From NCBI GenBank assembly GCA_001939145.1, contig LSRX01000593.1, positions 373,513 through 437,512 of the forward strand: DNA of 64,000 nt. The letters are read 5' to 3'. The DNA comes from Symbiodinium microadriaticum. Taxonomy: Eukaryota; Sar; Dinophyceae; Suessiales; Symbiodiniaceae. The notes under the pieces are model-generated. The model had not been told where the DNA came from and did no database searches. It saw nothing but the letters and a program-made list of their open reading frames with translations. Of the stretch, positions 30,720-42,419 are shown piece after piece; within the stretch, counting starts at the first letter, position 1, and the number at the start of each line of letters is the position of its first letter. The position numbers and the translations under genes were made by a program.

Positions 30720-30965
30720 AATACTCTTCTTATTTTTTAAATTTATCCTTATCACTATCATTACTATTACTATTACTATTACTATTATTTTTACTATTAT
30801 TATTATTATAATTATTATTATTGTTATTATTATTATTGTTCTTATTACTATTATTATTGTTCTTATTCTTATTCTTATTCTGATTAGTATGATTATTAAT
30901 ACTATTAGTATTGTTACCATTATTACTAATATTGCCACTATTATTACTATTGTGCTGTTACTATG
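30720..30965. repeat. Degenerate ATTATT / TTACTA microsatellite
   Basis: About 240 bp of ATT/ACT-type triplets; ORFs here are isoleucine runs and are artefacts. Confidence 0.9.
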
Positions 30966-31164
30966 GTTCTTGACTACCCTGCACCCGTGAAGTACGGTCT
31001 AGGGTTGGAGGGGGTTGAGAGTTGAAGGAGTTCGGGGTCTAGGGTTTAGGGTTTAAGGTTCGGGGTTTAGGGTGTAAAAGATTTAGAGTCCAAGAATTGT
31101 GGGGTTTAGGGTTGGTGGGCCTGGCGTTTCAGGGTTCAGAGGTCTTGGGATTTGGGGGTTTAGG

Positions 31165-31249
31165 GCCAGCGCGCAGCAGCCTCCGTAAGTCCCCAAAGCC
31201 CAGGCTACATTTGACGGCCTATTGCTCATGGACCCCTCAGCCACATCAG
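31165..31249 (-). CDS. Exon-like island with NVAWAL motif
   Basis: Minus strand: very good acceptor (CTTGCCTCTTCCAG), then DVAEGSMSNRPSNVAWALGT and onward. The N-x-A-W-A-L-x-x-x-G pattern recalls the helical repeats of OPR and FASTK/RAP-type RNA-binding proteins, but one motif is not enough to assign it. The 3' limit is uncertain. Confidence 0.45.
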
Positions 31250-31492
31250 CTGGAAGAGGCAAGGTCAGCGCCAGGTAGCCTGCGGTTTAGGCTGAGGGCT
31301 TATAGGGTTTAGGGCCTAGGGATTAGGATTCAGATCTGCTGCGAGTTTGCAGCCTCCGTTATGCAACATCCGTTCCGACTGATCATGATAAGCACGAATG
31401 CAACGAGTCTTTCCAAGGCAGTCAACCTGCTGCTCTAGGGCAGGCTGAGCCTGCTGACAATCAGAATGGTCACGGGCAATTCCCCCCCCCCC

Positions 31493-31570
31493 CCAAACCC
31501 TAAACCCTAAACCCTAAACCCCTAAACCCCTAAACCCTAAACCCTAAACCCCTAAACCCCTAAACCCTAT
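31493..31570. repeat. CCCTAAA array
   Basis: CCCTAAA/CCCCTAAA units after a C homopolymer; left bracket of the 31623-31670 island. Confidence 0.9.
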
Positions 31571-31622
31571 GAAACCCTAACCGGCGCGAAAGGGAGAAAG
31601 CTCGGGCCGGTGAACCAGCTAC

Positions 31623-31670
31623 TGCCAGGGAGGACCTTGATGACCAATGTGTGCAATGTGTGCGAAGATG
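31623..31670 (-). CDS. Exon-like island upstream of the NVAWAL island
   Basis: 2 + 15 codons + 1, acceptor GTGACCGTTTCAG, donor GT (GTAGCTGG). Frame SSHTLHTLVIKVLPG joins in phase to 31249. The plus strand reads TLMTNVCNVCEDAET, a possible CxxC element, so strand is not settled. Confidence 0.4.
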
Positions 31671-32008
31671 CTGAAACGGTCACGATCAAAACGGTTTAGG
31701 GTTTAGGGTTTAGGGATCATCATCCGAGGCCGATAAGGAGCGCAACCACCAGCCCAGCAAGAATGTGGTAACTCGAATCCGTTCAGCGGCAACACACACT
31801 TCGGAATCTCCCTTCTTCTAAGGCAGAAGGGACATGATAACGACAGATGGCATAGGCTAACTGACCAGCCTACGACGCATATCGCGTCAGCAGGGCCCTG
31901 TGCAGAGACCCCATCAGTCCTGGACTTTAGACTCGGTGGGTACTTAAAGGGACCTATAAGGGTTTCTATAGGGGTTCCTTAAAGGGATCTACAAGGGCTA
32001 CTATAAGA

Positions 32009-32115
32009 GGGTGGTTCTCTAAACTAGGGTCCCTTTTGTGGGTCCCCAAAGAGAGTACGGCACTTTGTTATAAAGAGGACCCTGAAGGGGGACCCCCAAG
32101 TTAGAGAACTACCCA
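32009..32115. mobile_element. MITE-like element, family C (copy 3)
   Basis: GGTTCTCTAAACTAGGG left, AAGTTAGAGAACTACCCA right; the AGTACGGCACTTT block is the reverse complement of the usual GTGCCGTACT. Confidence 0.85.
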
Positions 32116-32168
32116 CGTACAGGTATAGACACCCCATGACTGCAGGATTCGTTGCGCCAGGGCCCAGA

Positions 32169-32279
32169 CCCAGAGATCCCAATACCCCTTCATGAAGGAA
32201 TAGACCTTAAATTATAGGGGCCTTAATATTATGACTTAAGGGTATATTCCTTAATTAAGGGGTATTGGGCTCTCTGGGT
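32169..32279. mobile_element. MITE-like element, family B (copy)
   Basis: CCCAGAGATCCCAATACCCC left, GGGGTATTGGGCTCTCTGGG right. Confidence 0.92.
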
Positions 32280-32909
32280 TGCTGTAGCTGTGTGCGGCAT
32301 CCCTTGCCCGGAGCGACATGCAGAAAATCCCCAAACCCCCAAACGTTCAGTCCCTAAACCCCAAACTGGCCCGAACTCCAAACCCTCAACAAGCCCTGAA
32401 CCCTCAAACCTCGACCCTAAACCCCCCACGGTTGGGTTTAGGGTTTAGCTGAACCCTCAACCCTCGACCCTTAAACCGGAGCCGCCGGGTAGCAGCCGGG
32501 GATCCAAAGGATCATCGGCAGTACCATGCGACAACGAAGGGGCAGCCTGGGTCTCAGGTACTTTTCGGAGCGGGATCGACTAGGGCAGGGCTTCTTTTCG
32601 GGTTGCTTTAAAGGTTTCTGTAGGTTACCATGAAAGGGGTCGATGACATGGCCTGTAGCAAAATGAGAACAGGGTGTTTGGGGGGGGGGTAGATCCCAGA
32701 TATGACTATGATAAAAGACCCTACGGAGTAAGGGACCCTAAGGAATCAGGGACCCTAAAAGAATCAGGGACCCTAAGGAATCAAGGACCCTAAGGAATAA
32801 GGGACACATAGGAACCCCAACGAATTTTTTTAGTACTTCTTCCGACCCCCTATAGTCCCTAAACCCTAAAGCCCTAAACCCTATACTCTTCACTCTGGCA
32901 TCACCCGGC

Positions 32910-32964
32910 CTTTTTTGCAGTGTCTTGCCTCCGACGCTCTTCGGCACTCAACTTCAGGTTGGGT
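32910..32964 (-). CDS. Exon-like island, unknown gene
   Basis: 1 + 18 codons (PNLKLSAEERRRQDTAKK), charged and helix-like, GC donor (GCCGGG); reading on would give AG then TGA. A plus-strand exon of 37 bases with good sites (TTTTTTGCAG and GTTGGG) overlaps at 32925-32961. Confidence 0.4.
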
Positions 32965-32989
32965 CTCAGGGTTCGAAGCTTTAGCGGTT

Positions 32990-33125
32990 TAGAGTTTAGG
33001 GTTTAGGGTTTAAGGGTTTAGGGGTTTAGGGTTTTGGGTTTAGGGGTTTTGGGGTTTAGGGGTTTAGGGTTTATAGGGGTTTAGGGGTTTAGGGTTTATA
33101 GGGGTTTAGGGCTTAGGGTTCAGAG
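32990..33125. repeat. TTTAGGG array
   Basis: About 130 bp of TTTAGGG, TTTAGGGG and TTTATAGGGG. Confidence 0.95.
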
Positions 33126-36100
33126 TATAGGACGTGGGGCTTCGGGTCTTGAATTCGAAAACTCTTGGAGGTGCTCATAGGGGGCTCGAAAGCGCGAACA
33201 GTTTGGGTGGGAAGCCCTCCATCATCTCCGTAGAACTGAGCCCGATATGGTAGGGATATCCCGGTAGACATTTCATGCTTGTGTCCTTTGGGATACTCTC
33301 CATCGTTGCTGCAAGGCTGACACGTATATTTTTCTTTTTTAGCGGTATAAATACTTGCAAAGGAATACTATTACTAAGCTTGCAAGGCTCTATGTGCATC
33401 GGAGGTCATGAGTCCCCGAGCCAAGATTCAAGATCGACCCAAGAAAGGGAGCCATAATAATTAACTAGAATAGGGTTTGGGGTATACTATACAAAGGAAG
33501 ATCGCTGTTAGGTTTCTACAATTCCGTATAGTAGATCTCTTGTATCCACAAATGCGGCACAATGCAGCCTTGCCCGAAGCCCCGAAGCCATGGAATCGGA
33601 GGCACAATGAGAAGACTGCGATGACGAAAACGCCGCAGAACACGATCACGCTGCCTGGGAGGGCACGGCATCAATCACCAAGGCGCTTAATTAAGCCGAG
33701 CGAGGCCGTATATGCCTGTGGAACGAACTGCAAAACCTTGTCCGATGTCCTAAGCCCTTCTGAAAGCCAGTAAGGGATATATAGATAAACCTGAAGCAAT
33801 CAAAATATCGCATCAAGATGCTTTTAAGGATCGTGAAGTCTTGAACTCAAGGAGAGTATTGGGCCCACTGGGCTCCGTGTGTACTGGGCCGTGCTGGGAT
33901 GCAGGGAAAACGAAGGCTGAAGAACCGAAGTTCTTGATGGCGATGCCTTCATAGAGATGCCGATGAACGCTTGCATTACTGCTTGTCGCTGCTGAGGATG
34001 ACGGCGATGGTTTGACTGTGAGGGTGGCAGATGTGATGATGCAGATGAAGACGAAGAAGATGACAGAGTGGGTGATGCCGTGACCTCGACCATCGTGATC
34101 ATGATGTGATCACACAAATGACGCTGAATGCGGTGCAGGTCGTAGGCTCCTCAGACTTCAGCAATGCCAAGCTTGGCGACGTTGTAACTACGACGCTGAA
34201 CGTGATGTCGCCGATGCTTGTTGATATTCAGGTTCTTAGGCCGGTGATGCTCGTGTCCACGAAGGGGACGCTGATGACCGATGCTGATTGTGACAGCGAG
34301 GAGATGGTGTGGATGGGTGTGATGCTGTGCAGGATGCGGAGGCGGAGGAGGAGGAGGGGGAGGGGGAGGACGAGAGGAGGGGAGGAGGAGGAGTAGCAGA
34401 GCAGAGGAGTTTATCATCATGATGACGATGCTGCTGATGGTGATGATCGAGTATGGTGTCCGACAAACAAAACACCTTGCGCTTCCGGCAGCTTCCACAC
34501 ACCTCAAAGTTACTGACAGGTCAAAGCTCCTGCAATGCAAAACACCCATAGCAGGTTCTTGTCGCACTGGAAACAAGTGGAAGTCTACATGCAGGGACCG
34601 ACACTGATGTTGCTGCTAAGTACTCCAACCTCAATATTCATTCCATCTCAGGAGCTATCTGAGTCTTCGATGCTGACAGGGGCCACCTGAACACGAGGCA
34701 TCCACAGGCAAGATGGGCGGTTGAATCGCACACTCCCCAAGCCCTGCGCCCCTAAATCATCCTAAACGCAAACCTCGACGCCATAACCCCCAAGCTTTAG
34801 ACCGACATTGAATTCAGGGTTTAGGGTTCAGGTTTTAACTATGCAAAAATTGTTGAGGATCTGTTGAGAGCTGCAGGTGACTATCGGGACCGTCCCAAAC
34901 ATACAAGCCCAGCCAGATCCAGTGGGAGGGCCTGAACAACGATAATATTTGGGCTTCAAGATTGTGCTCAAGGAGGCTAGGATACAATCTGCCCTGATGT
35001 TGTGCTTTTGGCCGGCAAGAAAGCATGCGTGTGAATCATGTCGTGAAGATGCTGCTGCCGCTTGCTTCATTGTAACAAGGCCTTCTCATCGGGGCTCTTG
35101 TAACAACCAGCGCTGGCAGAAAAGTTAGCAGTGGGCAAGGCCATCTTCCCTTGTGCCAACTTAGCCAGGGGCATCCTTCAGGAAAGGAGTTGAAAGCAGT
35201 CGATGGGTGTCTTGACAATTAAGCCCTCCCCATGTTACATCCCAAGACTGCTGCAAGGTGAGAAGCCTGAGCCCTCAGCCTCATATGGAGGGACGATTGC
35301 GATATTCCCCTTCCAGCCGATATCGACGAGCGTGCTATGAGGGCCTTAACAATGTGAATTTGAATAGGGTTTCGGAGTACGTCACACCATCTCTATTTTT
35401 ATATACACTAAGGAACCCTAAGGAGCAATATTCACAATTTTTCACGCGTTCCGCTGGGTGTACCAAAGAAAGCCAGGGATTCGGTTCGTAACAGCAGCCG
35501 GAAACAGTGCAAGAAATGCCTCACTGACGGGCACGTCCAACAAGAATGCCAGGCGGGCCGGGGACACCGAGATATACCTGAGCTTGCAACTTGTTCACAG
35601 GGGCCTCTGGATCGGGGGTTCCATAAGGACTCCATACGGGGTCTGTCACGGTTCCACGTGGCTTCGAATTCTCTGAGGGGTCCATATGGGTTCGGTCCAC
35701 CTGATTCCTTCATCAAAGGGCTTTTGGAAGTAAGTGTATCCGGAACCATGAGGTTATCCCAGGATTCCAGGGGAAAATTAGCTAGGTGTGCCGTATCCAT
35801 GCTGGGGTTTCCAACTTGCAGGAGCCCACATCCGATCCAACAAACCCAAGGCTACCTTTCAGGGATCCTTTTCAAAAAGATACACATGACAGTGCCCTCT
35901 ATACTCAGCAAGGGACAATCCTGAACCTGCTTCAACACAGTCAGGGTATGGGGCTCTAGGTGTTTACGGCGTTAGGGTCGTGCCGCTCCTTTTTGTGCGG
36001 ACCCTCCTCACGGGTTTGCATGTATGCTCCAAAACTGTCAATCCGAGTGGCGCAGCTTGGGAAAGTGCCAGGAAACAGAGCAGGACGACGTCCTGCTCAC

Positions 36101-37130
36101 GGAGCCCCGACAACACGAAGTAGGGTCTGGGTCTCTCAGGATTGCGAAGCTTAGAATCAATGCATGCCCTGACCTGCGAAGGTTCGCAGACAGTTGCGAA
36201 TCACTCACATCGAGACTGCAAGAAGGAAGGCTGACGGCCCTGCAACTTTTCCAGTACAGTAACTGTTTACGGAACCAACCACTAACCGAAACCCCTCCAA
36301 TCTTCAAGCGGCAGAGATGCACTTTTTTGGGTGTTAAGTATAAGTAACTTCAACCTAAGTTTCCACAATGGTGATATACAGGCAATAAGCAGCTTCTTCT
36401 GTTAATTCTAAAGCCCCACAACCAACAACAAGGACTTTTCTTGGGAATTGGAGCTGAACACCAATTACGGCTTCTGTTGCGCTTCAAGCTACTTCAGGTT
36501 CAGGGAAGGATGCTTGCTTGCATTCTGAACTGACAGAAGCCACCCCTGCTAGCACTCCATCCTCGCCTGGCCCTTATCGGTTTTAGGATTCAGGGCTCTT
36601 GTTCCCTGGCCGTGCAAGAGCAACATCTCCGTTGCTTTGGGCATGCACGACGGCTGCAGATCGAGAAAACAGTTCCCCTCGCCTGCTGGCTTCGGATGTG
36701 TTTCCCCTGGCTCAGCTAGTTGAGGCTTAAGGGTTAAAGGATAAAGGTTCCTGGCCTTCCAGCATCGCGCCACCCCTGGGTGGCAGGGCAGGCGACAAAC
36801 ACACCCAGATCCCTATATCATCATACATTATAGTATAATATTGTAATATAGCACCGTACGGTATCGTATGATATCGTATAATGTCAGCACTTGCAAGAGC
36901 CGGACAGCTGGGAACCGAACACTTAGTCTACACGAGGGTTCACGGGGTTGAAACCTCGCCTTTAGGGTCGAAAAAGAAAGAAGGACTTTAGGGGATAGCA
37001 TCTTAAAATTGAAATACAGGCACTGAGCGATACGTTTGCCCCACACGTCGGACTAAATTCAGAGCCCACACTAACCTGAAAAAGGCCGAAGACAAGACTT
37101 TTGGGGATCGAAAAAAGCTTTCCTACAGCC
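33126..37130. other. Stretch poor in telomere-type repeats, no recognised genes
   Basis: Contains a degraded family A-like segment (about 33455-33530), a GA/GGA-rich stretch (34340-34395), another family A relic (about 35340-35430) and several ORFs under 145 codons on both strands. None has domain or splice support. Confidence 0.5.
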
Positions 37131-37135
37131 CCCAC

Positions 37136-37804
37136 TCAATCGCCTTGAAGTCTCAAACTCGACCCTAAACCCAGAGTCGCAGACGATGAACTTGACGAGT
37201 GGTGTAGCTTGCTTATTTGACCGACAGATGTCTGTACAGACCAACGTCTGATTGTTACCGCCACGGACGGATCAAGAGGAGGCCTGCAGGCTGGAAGTGC
37301 AGTGATGACTGAACTGCAGTTCAAGTGCGTGCGAAGAGAAGTCGGACAAAAAGCAGCATCAAAGGAGGGGAGACGTAGTTGGTCACCTGGGCTTTGCGAA
37401 TTTCGGCTACTTTTGACCATGGCAACTTTTTGCGCGGTGCCTTGGAATGTAGGACCGTGGCATATGTCGAGGACCAAACTAACTACGTCATAGGCCCGGA
37501 AAACGTCGTCGACAGACACTGATTGTACTAAACCAATTAGAGTAACTTTCCGGGTCGAGCTTTGCCATATAGGGTGTCGGATTCTGGGTGTCAGGGTTTG
37601 CCTCTCCTCGCACTGATCAGACGTTGGGGTTTTGACTGGTGGATGCCATTGTGGATGCCCGGGACTAGGGGTACGGATTTTGGGCTCAGACGCTAAACCC
37701 CTCAACCCTAAACCCCTAAAGTCTAGGCCGCGAGCGCGACCTAGTCGCGAAGCGGCCCGCTTAGGCACATCACTACAGAGGGTGAAGCATCTGCAACCTC
37801 TCAT
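37136..37804 (-). CDS. Unassigned 222-codon ORF
   Basis: Longest ORF in the window not made of simple repeats. The central part is protein-like (VSVDDVFRAYDVVSLVLD). Near its N-terminus the frame crosses a TTTAGGG-like stretch (RGLGLRGL), where an intron boundary may lie. No known domain seen. Chance ORFs of this length would be rare in about 128 kb of six-frame sequence, which is the main support. Confidence 0.4.
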   Translation of the reverse strand: MRGCRCFTLCSDVPKRAASRLGRARGLDFRGLGLRGLASEPKIRTPSPGHPQWHPPVKTPTSDQCEERQTLTPRIRHPIWQSSTRKVTLIGLVQSVSVDDVFRAYDVVSLVLDICHGPTFQGTAQKVAMVKSSRNSQSPGDQLRLPSFDAAFCPTSLRTHLNCSSVITALPACRPPLDPSVAVTIRRWSVQTSVGQISKLHHSSSSSSATLGLGSSLRLQGD

Positions 37805-38225
37805 CCTCGGTAATCACCCAATGACGACTCCCTAATAAGGTCAGACCCTAAAACTTCAACCCCAAGCCCTTTAGGTTTCAAAATCCTAAATCCAAAACCC
37901 AAAATCCTAGGCGGCTTCCAGCACCCGTAAACCTAGGACCTAGCAAACCTGGAGGCCTTGGAAATGGTCTTCGGAAAAAGAGCAGGCATTGCAAAATCGA
38001 CAAATTTGGGGCCTTTGTGGGGTTCCCCTCCATTTCAACGGCTCGCAGCGGCCGGACATGCTAAACCCAAATCCTAAATCGAAAATCCTAAATCCTAAAC
38101 CCAGAATCGTAAATCCAAAACCCTAATTCTTACATCCAAAACCCAAAATCCAAAATACAAAACCCAAATTCAAAGTCCTAAACCCAAAATCCAAAACTCA
38201 ATATCCAAAACCCAAAACCCCCAGC

Positions 38226-38345
38226 TGGCAGCGGGACCCCCAAGCCGAAAGCTTGATACCTCGACCTTTGAATTCTCGAGACCACTGCCGGCACTGGCAG
38301 CCCCAGGCCGAAAGCTTGATACGTCGACGCTGAGATTCAAATCCC
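38226..38345. repeat. Two tandem copies of a roughly 68-bp unit
   Basis: GGCAGC followed by GCCGAAAGCTTGATAC(C/G)TCGAC occurs at 38228 and 38296. On the minus strand the copies read VDVSSFRPG and VEVSSFRLG, so a repeat at protein level is possible. Confidence 0.6.
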
Positions 38346-39011
38346 AGCGCTAAGTCCACAGTTGTTTCCGGAGCTGCCACTCGGTGTTCGACTACATTCC
38401 ACGGCGTGATCGGATGGCTGGTAGCACGGTGGTTCGAGATCTCCTCCGTCTACACACAACCTCCTAAATATGTGCTATAAAACATCTGCGCGCACGTTAA
38501 GCTGCATCCTTGGCTACAACTTAACTTCCCCGTGATGTAGAGCCGGTCCGAACCTCGGCATCTGGATCGTATTGCTTGCCATTGTGTTTTGTGTCTTTGT
38601 GTGATAAAGAAAAATGAAGAAAAACACATGAAATTGAATACACAACGAACCTCGGGTGGGTCGGGCGGGCAGCAAGCAGCCGCGCGTCAGGCTTGGCACA
38701 CCCTAAACCCCAAAATCAAAACCCTATATCCTAAATGGGTCTGCCAAGGGGCAAGGACATCCACCTGCTGGCCAGAGCACGGAAGCGTCTTTTGGGCCAT
38801 GAAGAAGGTGCCGGAGTTCCTGTACATCCCACACATGACAGGTTTCTGGGTGGGCTCAGTTCTGGGTTACCTGCTGGCTTTCGGGGCTGATTTGTGCGGG
38901 CTACGCCTGCACAGTAGCACGAATCGACTTTAGGCTTCTCTATGGTCTCCATTGTAGTTCCTTGCATAGGATCCGAAATATGAAGCTGGTAAACCATGAA
39001 GGGGAACGTCT

Positions 39012-39465
39012 TTAGGTCAAGGAGGCTCTGAAGAGGCGAGGCTTCCCTTTGAAAGCCAGGAATTGCAGCGAAGAAACCTCGTGAGTCTTCTGCATGTCTG
39101 CTGTATGGACTGTTCTCGGCCTGAAAGTCCACAAAAACCCCGAAACCTTCAACTCCTTAACAGCCTACAATAACTGTGTAAACTCTGTAAACCTCACGCC
39201 CAAACCTCAACCCTAAACCCTAAACCCTAAACGTCGATGTCATCAGTCCTGCTCCAACACCTCCAGCCCATGGCTCTGTTGGAGTCCTCGACGGGGCCTG
39301 CAGAGCCACGCTGGGCTCGGATCGGGCTCGCCGAAACAGCTTGGAGGTTCATGGGTAGTTTGAAATGGAGGCATAAGTCCTCTACTGCAATACGGTTATA
39401 ACTTTTATGAATTATGGGTTTAATGTAGCACGGTTATAACTGTACGTCTATCTATATCTATATCT

Positions 39466-39496
<31 letters not shown>

Positions 39497-40002
39497 TGTA
39501 TATATATACTTGTTCTACTTGCTACGAAATTACGCATGAACCTCCAAGAGGGGACCATCACAGAAAATCACCTCCTGGGGAGGTGCCTGTGGCGTGCTGG
39601 TCGTGATACGGGTTCTTCAGCAGCTCCATGGGCATTGCAAAGGCCTGCACAGAACGGAGGCAGCTTGAAGAGCTGCTGGATGCTGCGGGTATGTAGGGTT
39701 TCGGGTTTAGGGAATACACTGATGCCAAAAAGAGCCTGCATGTCAAGTTCTGCGTGCTCATCGACGAGGATGTCACAAATGTGCATCGCTTCGCCGTACC
39801 TCAGCTCGCTTTCAGTGTCAGAGTCTTTCGACATGTCCTGGTCATTGGCGGAACTATACGCCACAGCTATGTCACCGGTATGTTCATGGTCTCAGATAGA
39901 TCTAGAGCCTTTGCGCGTCTCCCGCCAAATCCGGCAAAGCTGCTGTACGCCACGGATGTTGTGACGCTCTTTCGATCGCGACAGGATGTCTGTGCACTGG
40001 GC
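39012..40002 (-). CDS. Coding-like block of about 125 codons plus downstream islands, possible gene or pseudogene
   Basis: Segments 40002-39909, 39890-39720, 39682-39572, 39297-39261 and 39120-39012 (minus) can be read as one frame ending at TAA. Readings include NIRGVQQLCRIWRETRK, DQDMSKDSDTESELRYGEAM, CDILVDEHAELDMQALFG and AMPMELLKNPYHD. The first two segments are separated by only 18 bases in the same frame with a TGA, too short for an intron. The next gap is 37 bases and contains CCCTAAACCCGAAACCCTA. Either these are extreme small introns or the locus is a broken copy. A 132-codon plus-strand ORF (39754-40152) overlaps and cannot be excluded. No family recognised. Confidence 0.35.
39450..39502. 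repeat. (TATC)n / (TA)n microsatellite
   Basis: ATCTATATCTATATC units passing into TATATATATA. Confidence 0.9.
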
Positions 40003-40180
40003 CTGAAGCAGAGTGCCGGTCGTGAGGAGTCAAGCCCAAACCAATGCAAATTGCAGCCTGGCAAGGATTACCGCGTAATATATAATAGAAGCCTGCGTAA
40101 TTCGAACAAGGCTTTGGCGGGGTTGGAGCATTGCATTGATAAGGACCTTTAGAGGAAGGAAGTGATTTATATAAGACTAN

Positions 40181-40223
40181 ATGTATGTATGTATGTATGT
40201 ATGTATGTATGTATGTATGTATA
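40181..40223. repeat. (ATGT)n microsatellite next to an ambiguous base
   Basis: About 10 copies of ATGT following n at 40180; length may be collapsed. Confidence 0.9.
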
Positions 40224-40945
40224 CATGCATCTTGGTATAAATAATAATGGCTGCAACCTGCTGTAACCATCTAGGTGTAGGGTCTCACAGTTTGGGGTTA
40301 CGGTCGGACAGCACCGCAAACAAACCCGTACCAGTGCTTGTGGGTCTGAATTGGGTGGGGGATGCGAGAGGCTGCGACTACTCACGTCCAATATCCCCCG
40401 CAAGCTCGCACACCGACAAAGAGCAAGATCCAATTTGCTCATAAACCCTAGACCCTAAACCCTACACCCTTGCGTTGCGTTTCTAAGCGAAGGCAACTCC
40501 GATGACCGTGGAAATTATCAACTCCACGCCCTAGCCCCGAAGCCTCTGTTGCCAGATGGGGTGCCAGCATCGCAATCATCGCCACAAAGACAAATCCTCA
40601 GGCTGACTGTGGGGATAAATCGGAAGAAGAGCTCGACGAGAAATTCCAGCGCCACCTACTGTTCCTGCAGACGTAGACGAACAGGTTCGATACTGCGAAT
40701 CGCTCAGCAGTCCACGGCAGTCAACAGCTCTTTGTAGACTCAAGACTAGCTCGACCTTTCAAGTGCGCAGGCACATGTGCAAGTCTCTCAGATTGGATTT
40801 CGTTTGGGGTCCCGAAAGCGGTGAGGGGTGCACCGACCCCCTTGCAGAGCGAATGCGGGGGTTGCCGCCCGCAGCTGCTGGTGAGGGTTCTTTATTGCAG
40901 TACTATACTGTAAGGGGCCCCTAAACCGTTTTCATACTGCTTGAT

Positions 40946-41136
40946 GTATGTATGTATGTATGTATGTATGTATGTATGTATGTATGTGCGTGTGTCTGTA
41001 TGTATGTATGTATGTATGTATGTATGTATGTATGTGCGTGTGTCTGTATGTATGTATGTATGTATGTATGTATGTATGTATGTATGTGTGTCTGTCTGTA
41101 TGTATGTATGTATGTATGTATGTATGTATGTATGTA
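40946..41136. repeat. (TGTA)n with regularly spaced TGTGCGTGTGTC
   Basis: TGTA tetramer array interrupted about every 50-57 bases by a GCGTGTGTCTG block, a higher-order repeat. Confidence 0.9.
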
Positions 41137-41204
41137 GCTTGACCTGGAATCAACAGCTGCAACTCTCTGGGCAGGATCAGAAGGCCGAAGACTCATGCCA
41201 AGCC

Positions 41205-41263
41205 CTTTGATGACAGCAAGCGTCGCTGAAGCCATCGCAAGCGCTCTTCTGTTTCTTCGACCT
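41205..41263 (-). CDS. Exon-like island, coiled-coil-like
   Basis: Minus strand: acceptor GTATCACAGACAG, 19 codons starting KVEETEERLRWLQRRLL, GC donor (GCTTGG). Charged helix. A 112-codon plus-strand ORF (41195-41533) overlaps. Confidence 0.3.
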
Positions 41264-42005
41264 TCTGTCTGTGATACCTCAGATGGCTTCTGGAGCTCGT
41301 GGTTCCGTGGAATGAGAACGAATCAATGGACGACAAGGTTTGCTTCTTTGAGTGCAGCTTCGGGTGGTTGCGTTGGCATCCGATATGAGTTGCTGACAAA
41401 ATCCCAGTTTAAAGCGGGTGCTGCAAAGCCATTGACATGCCCGCTGCCCGCAAGAGGACCAGAGTCCACTCGCGCAGTGTTCAGAAAAAGCTGTTGCTGT
41501 TGCTGCCTTTTTCGGCCTGGTGGCGGTTTGTGATCTGAAAAACGAGGCGCGATCTCGTTTCTGCTTCTGGAGGCACAGTGATGTCATTCATCGCCAACGC
41601 TCGCAAGCGATGCTTTGCATTAATGCCCGCAGTCGGGATTGCGACACGAAGCCTGCATCACACCAAGGCCCGTCAAGAAGAGGTGTCTGTTACTGGCCAC
41701 CGTAACTTTGAAAGATGCTGGATTTCGGGTCCGGGTTCGGATTTCTGGGGATTTGATATACGCTATTCAGGATCCTACACTAGCAGGGTCCATCTCAAGG
41801 CTCGGATCGAGAGGAGGAGCAACAACTGCTCACTCTAAAGATCTCACCGGGCTGCAGCTTCTCCATCTCCTGCGGTCTTCCAGGTTTGCAACTTCCTAAA
41901 CCCTAAACCCAGAATTCGGATCAACCGCTAAAACAGACTCAAGGAACACCGTCTTACCTATAAACCTTAAACCCCGAAATCCGTAGGGTTAACTGGGCAT
42001 GTTTG

Positions 42006-42100
42006 CTTTTGTCCATCTTGTAAGACAGGCATGTAGGGCTCTGATTCAGAAACTTTTGTCCATCTTGTAAGACAGGCATGTAGGGCTCTGATTCAGAAAC
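42006..42100. repeat. Exact tandem duplication of a 47-bp unit
   Basis: CTTTTGTCCATCTTGTAAGA to GGCTCTGATTCAGAAA occurs twice back to back. Confidence 0.9.
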
Positions 42101-42419
42101 CCCCTACAAGTACCTTGATTTTATTGGCGATCCGAGTATTTAGCTCATTGAGGAAGGGGAGTTCAGAACCCAGGGGTGTGCATTAACGTGGCTGAGGGCA
42201 GTTTGGGGATGTCACCTTCTTATTGCCAAGGGCAGATTCTACGAACCTCTTTTTCTGTCTATGGAGTGATCAGGAAGCTCACCTATTTTGTTCAAAAAGA
42301 AGCGATGCTGTTCGGTTTAACACAATGCCAGTGATGGCTGATGAAGAATCCGGGTAATATTCTTGAACGGGTCCCAACTCTAATCCCATAGAAAGGGGAG
42401 GACGCAGCAGCAGCTTTAC

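Noticed and set aside
38243..38280. AAGCTTGATAC...GAATTCTCGAG resembling a cloning polylinker
   Set aside because: Only scattered restriction-like sites; the unit is tandemly repeated with the local sequence and lacks a true vector match.
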